From assembly GCA_028565635.1 (NCBI GenBank), contig JAOXYB010018085.1, positions 1-18,450 on the forward strand: a stretch of 18,450 nt of DNA. The letters are read 5' to 3'. Position numbers and translations under genes: made by a program. Shown here one piece after another: positions 17,512 through 18,450 of the stretch (the first letter of the stretch is position 1; every line of letters starts with the position of its first letter). The notes under the pieces are model-generated. The model worked only from the letters and a program-made list of their open reading frames with translations. It had not been told where the DNA came from and made no database searches. This DNA comes from Phoronis ovalis. Lineage: Eukaryota; Phoronida; Phoronidae.

Positions 17512-17912
17512 TGCCCGCCTTGGCCTTGGGCTTGGCTTGAAAGTTTTGTCGACGTCACTCTCACTCTCACTCTCAGGCAGCTCGAATTGCTTATTTGAAA
17601 TTAAGCCGTGCTTTTGACGGGCTTTTCGCTATAGAATGCTCAGATTAAGGGACATTTACAGGACTGGGATTTCACCCAAAAAGACAACACATTTCAAAGT
17701 AACCTTACCACTTAACTTGTAGCAAACACAATGTCAATCTGATGAACGGAATACTTTCATGATTTTAAAAGGTCAAGGTCACAAATTATTGGCGTTTCAA
17801 ATTAACAAAAAATATTATTTTAATAATTTAAATAGTATTTCCATACAAATTTTCCATCGGAAAAAGGTTTTATTACAAATTTATATATAAAATATAGTTT
17901 AAACCAGTATAC
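17512..17912. promoter_or_regulatory. Possible promoter region of a rightward gene
   Basis: The first 120 bp are richer in G+C than most of the window and contain TCGACGTCAC near 17549-17558, which includes the GACGTCA core of a CRE/ATF site. A short CACTCT tandem repeat (TCACTCTCACTCTCACTCTC) follows. This lies about 350-420 bp upstream of the candidate first exon. The rest (17700-17912) is AT-rich with no further motif. No TATA box is placed convincingly. Promoter function is inferred from position. Confidence 0.35.
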
Positions 17913-17968
17913 ATGGCTTCTCGTAATGACGAGACTAGAATTTCCAAGGTGACACAGATAGTTTCACA

Positions 17969-18085
17969 ATGGCTTCCAGAGGTAATATTTCACCCGGCCG
18001 AATGTCTGAACAGGATTCTCTCATTGAGAGTAATCGAATGTCCTTATACGATGTAGTGGAAGACAGAAATAGGGCAATGAATAAG
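17969..18085 (+). CDS. Possible first coding exon of an unidentified gene (partial)
   Basis: An ATG at 17969 opens a 39-codon frame that ends exactly at a good donor (AATAAG|GTATAA at 18085/18086). The peptide starts MASRGNISPGRMSEQDS and continues with SLYDVVEDRNRAMNK. It is hydrophilic, free of low complexity and plausible as a cytosolic protein N-terminus. The rest would lie to the right of the window. I do not recognise the family. A competing start at 17913 gives MASRNDETRISKVTQIVSQW in another frame, with its own possible donor after 17981 (GAG|GTAATA) or a stop at 18054-18056. That frame is either an upstream ORF or the true exon. Phase-0 junctions in both leave the choice open. Confidence 0.4.
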
Positions 18086-18450
18086 GTATAAAATGCACTG
18101 TTCACTTTGCGCTTCCGATGTTTCATTTCATATCACCATTAGATATTTCCGATGGGAAAATTGCATATTCTTGCTTGTCTGTTATGGTTCATGCAACTAG
18201 TTATAAAGACCTTTTAAACTTTTCACGCCAAAACCAAACATGTTACGAGAAACTCCGCGTAAAAATCCATGTATTTGCATGAGTCGATTTCATCAATGTT
18301 TCATAAACCTGTATTTAAACCTCGTTCGTGCAAAGAGCTAAGACATAAGAAATCGCTTCTTGAGGTTTACTGACGCTGAAAGGGTCGTTGTCGTAAGGGG
18401 TACTACAGAAGTGTACCCAGGGTACAACTTCCGCAAGACGGTAAACTTCT
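18086..18450. other. Probable intron, runs off the window
   Basis: No second exon is evident. Near the end, AAGTGTACCC (18409-18418) and GGGTACAACTT form a small imperfect hairpin. If 17969-18085 is an exon, this is the start of its first intron. Confidence 0.4.

Noticed and set aside
17935-18126. 63-codon minus-strand frame at the right end
   Set aside because: It is antisense to the candidate first exon and shows no motif. The plus-strand reading has a better splice context.
1-18450. tRNA, rRNA or snRNA genes
   Set aside because: Scanned by eye for tRNA B-box-like GGTTCRANNCC words and for recognisable small nuclear RNA or ribosomal segments; none was convincing.

Overview
This is animal (metazoan) nuclear DNA. 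It is AT-rich (by eye about two thirds A+T), has GT-AG spliceosomal introns, AATAAA polyadenylation signals and long non-coding spaces full of decayed transposons. The proteins are animal families (rhodopsin-type GPCR, GPANK1, PDRG1). The repeat content (short inverted-repeat elements, tandem units holding ACG-type simple repeats, a CR1/L2-like LINE) suggests a marine invertebrate, but the phylum cannot be fixed from the window.

Layout. Positions 1-5270 contain no gene I can support: AT-rich DNA with a 60-bp dispersed direct repeat (about 1767 and 2345), a near-perfect 25-bp-arm hairpin (3517-3585) and a larger fold-back (about 4560-4850). Positions 5283-6401 (+) encode a complete class A GPCR in one coding exon, with a polyadenylation signal at 6548. 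Positions 7083-8012 hold three inverted-repeat structures, including a roughly 400-bp MITE-like element flanked by a 13-bp direct repeat. Positions 8466-11425 (+) hold the 3' end of a dead non-LTR retrotransposon. Its reverse-transcriptase C-terminal region is cut in two by an insertion of about 2.3 kb (8811-11131). That insertion is bounded by 11-bp perfect inverted repeats and is mostly a tandem array of diverged units.

On the minus strand, PDRG1 is rebuilt here from three exons (13949-13816, 13347-13247, 11653-11490; 132 aa). GPANK1 (16503-15424; ankyrin repeats, zinc-finger-like motif, G-patch) lies upstream on the same strand. The space between them carries a 635-bp element with TA at both ends. 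Further right is a G+C-richer segment with another fold-back element (17119-17511), a CRE-like site, and a possible first coding exon of a rightward gene (17969-18085), divergent from GPANK1.

Function. PDRG1 is a prefoldin-like subunit of the R2TP/prefoldin-like (PAQosome) co-chaperone. GPANK1 is a G-patch protein probably linked to RNA. The GPCR is probably a surface receptor for a peptide ligand. Nothing shows that the three act together. A shared feature is a strong 3' splice-acceptor-like sequence 9-13 nt before the start codon of all three genes. This implies either leader introns in the 5' UTR or spliced-leader trans-splicing.
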